Under the pieces are notes generated by a model. It saw nothing but the letters and a program-made list of their open reading frames with translations, was not told where the DNA came from and searched no databases. From UBA8401 sp041665525 (GTDB lineage: Bacteria; Bacteroidota; Ignavibacteria; UBA10030; UBA8401), in NCBI GenBank assembly GCA_041665525.1, contig JBAYIS010000014.1:1-64000 (forward strand): a stretch of 64,000 bases of DNA, in the 5' to 3' direction. The translations under genes and the position numbers were made by a program. Position 1 is the stretch's first letter; each line of letters opens with the position of its first letter. Positions 59,700-64,000 of the stretch are shown here, piece by piece.

Positions 59700-61295
59700 A
59701 TGACGCAGATTCCGAAAGAACGCCACATCGGCAGAATAAAAAGCATGACCAGTTCCGCCTTTTTCGTTTCGTTGGACGAAGATCTCTTTACCATGGAACG
59801 GACCGTGAACGGTAAAACCTATCGAGTCGGTCAGATCGGTGCATTCATTGTGATGCCGGTGGGAGATGTGGAGGTGGTCGGCGTCATCAACCGTGTCTAT
59901 CAAGCGTCCGAATTAAACCGTGAAATGGAAGCGCAGGTGATCGGTTCGGTATCGAATGGGAAATTCCAAAAAGGTATTGCATCGTTTCCATCACTTGGCA
60001 GCGATGTGTATATGACGGATGAAGAAGGGGTGGCAACGATCTTTGCGTCATTTGCGCAATATGGTTTTGCCGTTGGAGATATCTCCGGATTCCCCGGCGA
60101 ACGACAGTACATCGATCCGAACCGGTTTTTTGGCAAGCACATTGCTGTGCTCGGTTCTTCCGGTTCCGGTAAATCGACAACGGTTGCTTCCATCCTGCAA
60201 AAAGTACACATGTTTGAGAATACGCATGTGATTGTACTGGATATCCATAATGAATATTCTGCAGCGTTCCGCGATTACGGGAATCTCATCAACATCACGG
60301 AATTGGAAATGCCGTACTGGTTCATGAACTTTGAAGAGATGCGGGAAATGTTTGTGGATGAAAATGAGCCTTCCTCGCAAAGCCAGATTATGATGTTGAA
60401 GGATTTGGTATTGAATGCAAAAAAGGCTCGTAATCCGGAATTGCAGGCTATCTTGACGGTCGATTCCCCGGTGTTTTATGATCTGAACGAAGTCCGTGCA
60501 AAATTTCAATTCTTCGATACGGAGCGGGTCACCACCAGCACAGGTGTCCGGGAAGGGCCGTTCTTTGGACAGTTCACCCGGTTCCTCGTCCGGCTGGACA
60601 GTAAAATGACCGATCTACGGTACGGATTCATGTTCAAGCCGAAAAAATTCAAGGATTCGAACGCATTGAAGGATATCCTGAATAAGCTGCTCGGCATTGA
60701 AAATAAGAAACAAATCACCGTCATCGACTTGAGCGGTGTACCGTTCGATATCGTGAACACCATCGTTGCCCTGCTGGCACGGACGGTGTTCGATTTCAAC
60801 TTCTGGAATAGGAACAAAGCTGATTTTCCCATCCTGATGTTGTTCGAGGAAGCGCACAATTATCTGCCGCAGATCCCGACACCGTATAATAGAGCGGCAC
60901 GAAAAATCGTAGAGCGTATCGCAAAGGAAGGGAGAAAATACGGTGTTGCCTGTATGATCGTCAGTCAGCGGCCATCCGAGCTTTCGGAAACGATTCTGTC
61001 GCAATGTAACAACTTTGTCATTCTCCGTCTTACCAATCCGTCGGACCAGGCATTCGTCAAAAAGCTTGTTCCGGATTCATTCGCAGGAATGTTTGATATG
61101 CTTCCTTCCATGAAACAGGGAGAAGCGCTGTTTGTCGGTGATGCAACGGCGCTGCCGTCCCGCGTACAACTGGATTATCCGCAGCCGCCGCCGAACAGTT
61201 CCGATATCCTTTTCTATGATAAATGGGTCGCGACCGAAAGTCCGACCAATGTCAGCGATGTAGTTGACCGATGGTGGAAACAGGAACGGGATTAA
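59700..61295 (+). CDS. HerA-type DNA-translocating ATPase (DUF87)
   Basis: From the ATG at 59700 the protein is 531 aa. It has an N-terminal HAS-barrel-like domain (RIGRI... VGVINRVY), Walker A LGSSGSGKST (about 164-173), Walker B ILMLFEEAHNYLP, the motif MIVSQRPSELS, and the arginine-rich ARKIVERIAKEGRKYG. HerA forms a hexameric pump, usually with the NurA nuclease in end resection, and in defence with Sir2 or DUF4297 partners. Neither neighbour is a nuclease, so any partner is elsewhere or it acts alone. It is divergent from tex. Confidence 0.87.
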   Translation: MTQIPKERHIGRIKSMTSSAFFVSLDEDLFTMERTVNGKTYRVGQIGAFIVMPVGDVEVVGVINRVYQASELNREMEAQVIGSVSNGKFQKGIASFPSLGSDVYMTDEEGVATIFASFAQYGFAVGDISGFPGERQYIDPNRFFGKHIAVLGSSGSGKSTTVASILQKVHMFENTHVIVLDIHNEYSAAFRDYGNLINITELEMPYWFMNFEEMREMFVDENEPSSQSQIMMLKDLVLNAKKARNPELQAILTVDSPVFYDLNEVRAKFQFFDTERVTTSTGVREGPFFGQFTRFLVRLDSKMTDLRYGFMFKPKKFKDSNALKDILNKLLGIENKKQITVIDLSGVPFDIVNTIVALLARTVFDFNFWNRNKADFPILMLFEEAHNYLPQIPTPYNRAARKIVERIAKEGRKYGVACMIVSQRPSELSETILSQCNNFVILRLTNPSDQAFVKKLVPDSFAGMFDMLPSMKQGEALFVGDATALPSRVQLDYPQPPPNSSDILFYDKWVATESPTNVSDVVDRWWKQERD

Positions 61296-61349
61296 GATCA
61301 TGATATCCTTCCGGCAATTGTCGATCGCTGGAAGGATAACTCATCAAGA

Positions 61350-63524
61350 ATGAAAAACCGCCTAGAACTGAAAATACTTCTTCTGATCATCGTTGTACTG
61401 GTCGCCGGCTTCGGTACGTACGTGATCATTTCAATCAACCGCGAATCCGCCGTGCTGCTGGAACAGCAGCGTGAAAAAGCGCGGCTCTTCAGCGAAACGG
61501 TTATGGTCGGAATTCGCAACGTGATGCTCTCAGGGAAAGCTCCGTATGCAGCCGAATTGGTGAGTGATGCGCGCGAGAACCTGAAGTTCGGTACGCTTCG
61601 AGTATATGACAATAAAGCGAAAGAAGTGTTTCCGGACGAAGGACGCGGTATCATTTCCGGAGCGGGAGATGAACAGGTGCGCAGAGCGATTGAAACGGAA
61701 ATGGAAGTGATGTTTTCCCGGAAAGATACATCCGGTGAACAATTCATCCGGATTGAACCGCTGAAGAATGACCGCGAGTGCCAGCAATGCCATAGCGGCA
61801 ATCATCTGGTCCGCGGTGTAACGCGTTTAGCGCTCGATCCGAACCTGATGACCGTGCATGCAAAAGAAATGGCATCGAATAATTTTGCGAAAACGCAAAC
61901 GGAAGTTACCGAGATAATCAGCAATACACTCGCTGCCAGCTTTCGGAATATTATGCTTGCCGGTCAGGGAGAGCTGATGGATACGCTGGTGAAACGCTCC
62001 TCGCAGCTTCCCTTCATCAACAAAATTAAAGTGTATGACCGGTTCGGCGCGGTCCATTTCGGCGAGGAAGAGAACCTTCTGCCGGAGGATTCTATTCTTC
62101 GGGCAATTGAAAACGAAGCACCGATACTTTTCTCCGAGAAGAAAAAAACATTGACGCGCCTGATCCCGTTCCGGAATGAGGATCGATGCCAGGTCTGCCA
62201 CGGTTCCAAAAGTCAATGGCGCGGCGTCATGGAGGTTTCCATGAATGTCGGCATGCTGAAAATGAAGCCGTCCGAACTGGAACAGCAGTTGACGGAAATG
62301 CTTCAGGCGACGGTGGGTGTCGGTTTTCGCAGCATCATGCTTGTGGGTAAAGGGAGTTATGCCCGGGCGTTCATCAATGATGTCCGGAAGATCGGTGCAG
62401 TGAAGGATCTCCGCGTGTTTGACAACGATGCAAATGAACGGTTTGTGAACAGTCAGAAAATGGATTATGGCCTGGATTTTGTCCGCAGTGCGTTGATGAA
62501 AGATACACTGATCGAAGCAATGCAAATGATCGATGGCGAGGAATATCTTGTTCGGTATTCAACGTTGAAGAATGAAAAACGCTGCCAGGTTTGCCACGGC
62601 GACGATCACACCATCCGCGGCGTTGTAGGTGTCACCACATCGATGGCGGCAGTTAATGCGACCATCGCGGATAATCAACTCTATTCGATCATCGCAGGAG
62701 CGTTGACGATATTACTTGTTTGGCTTGTGCTCCGCATCTTCATGAAGGCAGTAGTGGTGAAACCGATCGGTTCGCTCGGTACTGTGGTGCGCGAAGTGGG
62801 GAATGGGAATTTCTCCGTTTCCTCCACGGTGAATTCGAATGACGAAATCGGCGAACTGGGGAAAAGAATCAACGAAATGATCATCGGCCTGCGGGAACGG
62901 TTTCATCTGGAAAAATTCGTCTCCCGGCAGACCGTGGACTATGTCCAGCGCGCTTCCGAGATGGGAGTGAAACTCGGCGGCGAAAGGAAAACAGCAACAG
63001 TCTTCTTCTCCGACGTCCGCGGATTCACCGCTTTTTCAGAAAAAGTGGAACCGGAAAAGGTCGTGGCGATGTTGAACTCGATCCTCAGCCGTCAGGCGGA
63101 AATTGTGAAAAAATACGGCGGCGATATTGATAAGTATGTCGGCGATGAACTGGTTGCGGTGTTTCAGGGCGACCAGATGGTGAAGCGGGCGGTAGAATGT
63201 TCCATCGAGATCCAGGCAATGATGCAGAAACTTCCCGAGTTGACCGGGGATGATATCGCAATTGGTATCGGTATCAATACCGGGGAAATGGTTATGGGAG
63301 CGATGGGGAGCGAAGAGCGGATGGACTTTACCGTGATCGGCGACGCGGTGAATCTGGGCGCCCGGCTTTGCAGCGCGGCAGGACGCGGACAGATCATTGT
63401 ATCAGAATATTCTGCGCAATACCTCCTGAATGATCAGACGATAGAATTGAGAAAACTCGACCCGATTAAAGTAAAGGGAAAAGAAGCTATGATCCTGATT
63501 TATGAAGCAATGCCACGAAAGTGA
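61350..63524 (+). CDS. Membrane adenylate cyclase with three haem-c (CXXCH) sensor repeats
   Basis: The 724-aa protein has a first membrane helix (about 8-28), three tandem sensor repeats of about 135 residues each ending in a haem c site (CQQCH at 144-148, CQVCH at 280-284, CQVCH at 412-416), a second helix (about 446-468), a HAMP-like segment (470-525) and a class III cyclase domain (545-724). Each repeat has matching blocks (FRNIMLAG, K-KVYD, the CH site, RGV). The cyclase metal residues are Asp555 and Asp599; Lys595 and Asp659 (DFTVIGDAVNLGARL) point to ATP as substrate. It should sense redox state or ligands outside the inner membrane and make cAMP. It follows the HerA gene by 54 bp. Confidence 0.9.
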   Translation: MKNRLELKILLLIIVVLVAGFGTYVIISINRESAVLLEQQREKARLFSETVMVGIRNVMLSGKAPYAAELVSDARENLKFGTLRVYDNKAKEVFPDEGRGIISGAGDEQVRRAIETEMEVMFSRKDTSGEQFIRIEPLKNDRECQQCHSGNHLVRGVTRLALDPNLMTVHAKEMASNNFAKTQTEVTEIISNTLAASFRNIMLAGQGELMDTLVKRSSQLPFINKIKVYDRFGAVHFGEEENLLPEDSILRAIENEAPILFSEKKKTLTRLIPFRNEDRCQVCHGSKSQWRGVMEVSMNVGMLKMKPSELEQQLTEMLQATVGVGFRSIMLVGKGSYARAFINDVRKIGAVKDLRVFDNDANERFVNSQKMDYGLDFVRSALMKDTLIEAMQMIDGEEYLVRYSTLKNEKRCQVCHGDDHTIRGVVGVTTSMAAVNATIADNQLYSIIAGALTILLVWLVLRIFMKAVVVKPIGSLGTVVREVGNGNFSVSSTVNSNDEIGELGKRINEMIIGLRERFHLEKFVSRQTVDYVQRASEMGVKLGGERKTATVFFSDVRGFTAFSEKVEPEKVVAMLNSILSRQAEIVKKYGGDIDKYVGDELVAVFQGDQMVKRAVECSIEIQAMMQKLPELTGDDIAIGIGINTGEMVMGAMGSEERMDFTVIGDAVNLGARLCSAAGRGQIIVSEYSAQYLLNDQTIELRKLDPIKVKGKEAMILIYEAMPRK

Positions 63525-63527
63525 TTG

Positions 63528-64000
63528 ATGACCCGTTTCCTGTTTATTCTTTTTTCCCTTTTCATTTCCTTCCTTTCCGCGCAGTCTTTGAAACACGAAC
63601 TCCGCGCCGTCTGGCTCTCCACCGCCGGCGGCGACTGGCCGAAAACGACTGATGTTGCGGAACAACAACGTTCTTTGATAGAAATCTTCGACATGCTTCG
63701 CCGGAACAATTTTAACACGGTATTCTTACAAGTACGACCCCGCGGTAATGTGCTCTATCGATCGACGCACGAGCCATGGATTTCGCAGTTGACAGGCGTG
63801 ATCGGAAAGGATCCCGGATATGATCCGCTGGCATTTGCCATCGAAGAAGCGCACAAACGGGGACTTGATCTGCATGCATGGTTCAATGTGACAAAAGTAT
63901 GGGGTTCGGATCTGCTTCCGTCCAATCTTCAGCACGTTACTCGTGCTCACCGTGATTGGGTGAAACACTTCGAAAACGAATGGTGGTTGGATATGGGAAT
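63528..64000 (+). CDS. GHL10-type glycoside hydrolase-like protein (partial, N-terminus only)
   Basis: The frame begins at the ATG at 63528, 3 bp after the cyclase stop, and is open to the window edge (157 codons). It has a signal peptide (1-18, ending SFLSAQ) and the N-terminal part of the glycosyl-hydrolase-like 10 family (DUF187/YngK): ELRAVWLSTAGGDWP, NFNTVFLQVRPRGNVLY, DPLAFAIEEAHKRGLDLHAWFN. Members act on peptidoglycan or other glycans in some species. The catalytic region lies beyond the window. Confidence 0.88.
   Translation, partial: MTRFLFILFSLFISFLSAQSLKHELRAVWLSTAGGDWPKTTDVAEQQRSLIEIFDMLRRNNFNTVFLQVRPRGNVLYRSTHEPWISQLTGVIGKDPGYDPLAFAIEEAHKRGLDLHAWFNVTKVWGSDLLPSNLQHVTRAHRDWVKHFENEWWLDMG

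Noticed and set aside
1..64000. CRISPR arrays, tRNA and rRNA genes
   Set aside because: No regularly spaced identical repeats of 24-40 bp and no cloverleaf with a GGTTC-type arm and matching stems were seen; the only regular array is the 8-bp repeat at 23313.

Overview
The window reads as chromosomal DNA of a diderm bacterium from the FCB group, most like the Bacteroidota/Chlorobiota/Ignavibacteria lineages. Support: LPS genes (lptE, kdsB), many lipoproteins with Bacteroidota-style signal ends, a DUF2723/TMEM260-type membrane protein, a four-helix-bundle (S23-type) protein, and several sites resembling the Bacteroidota promoter TTG-N19..20-TAnnTTTG (clearest before miaB). Some genes also carry strong Shine-Dalgarno sites (rpsT, pepP, the IS transposase). 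No rRNA, tRNA or CRISPR array was recognised. The species cannot be named from sequence alone.

Layout. 1-4.2 kb (minus): a cut-off membrane protein, an ECF sigma factor and a secreted M1 aminopeptidase. 4.6-15.9 kb (plus): lepA, two tandem signal peptidases, hemW, a DUF2723 membrane protein, a methyltransferase, a GT4 glycosyltransferase and an aldo/keto reductase, separated by palindromic repeats. 16-18.7 kb: a QueF-like protein lacking the catalytic cysteine and coupled to a small membrane protein, then a DUF985 cupin, a four-helix-bundle gene wrapped in ATGCATTATGCAT repeats, and pta. 18.9-27.8 kb (plus): HXXEE protein, miaB, SPOR protein, sigma-54 activator, lptE, an 8-bp tandem repeat, a GT2 synthase, a TPR protein and a beta-propeller-like lipoprotein. 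27.8-32.4 kb (minus): rpsT and three tandem parvulin-type prolyl isomerases for outer-membrane biogenesis.

32,496-36,009 is an AT-rich mobile element with perfect 19-bp terminal inverted repeats and a perfect 8-bp target duplication (TGACTGAC). It has a single-frame IS1-family transposase in the middle and cargo on both sides: an 82-aa protein, a membrane protein, an HTH protein with a palindromic operator, two tiny overlapping ORFs behind a strong promoter, a 43-aa conserved-type protein, an 88-aa protein, two inverted perfect DnaA boxes and a candidate small RNA. This cargo-carrying IS1-type transposon is the best candidate for an undescribed system here.

36.1-64 kb returns to core-type genes: CPXCG and DinB proteins, an ABC-2 exporter operon with a NUDIX CoA pyrophosphatase and a type II NADH dehydrogenase, a Spy-like protein, lipoproteins, a sorbosone-dehydrogenase-type protein, aminopeptidase P, a Cys/Met PLP enzyme, a DUF885 peptidase, an SDR, a receiver-DHp protein with no kinase domain, rqcH-like NFACT, pyrG, kdsB, gatC, plsC, an M48 protease, tex, a HerA-type ATPase, a triple-CXXCH (haem c) receptor adenylate cyclase and the start of a GHL10-type glycosidase.
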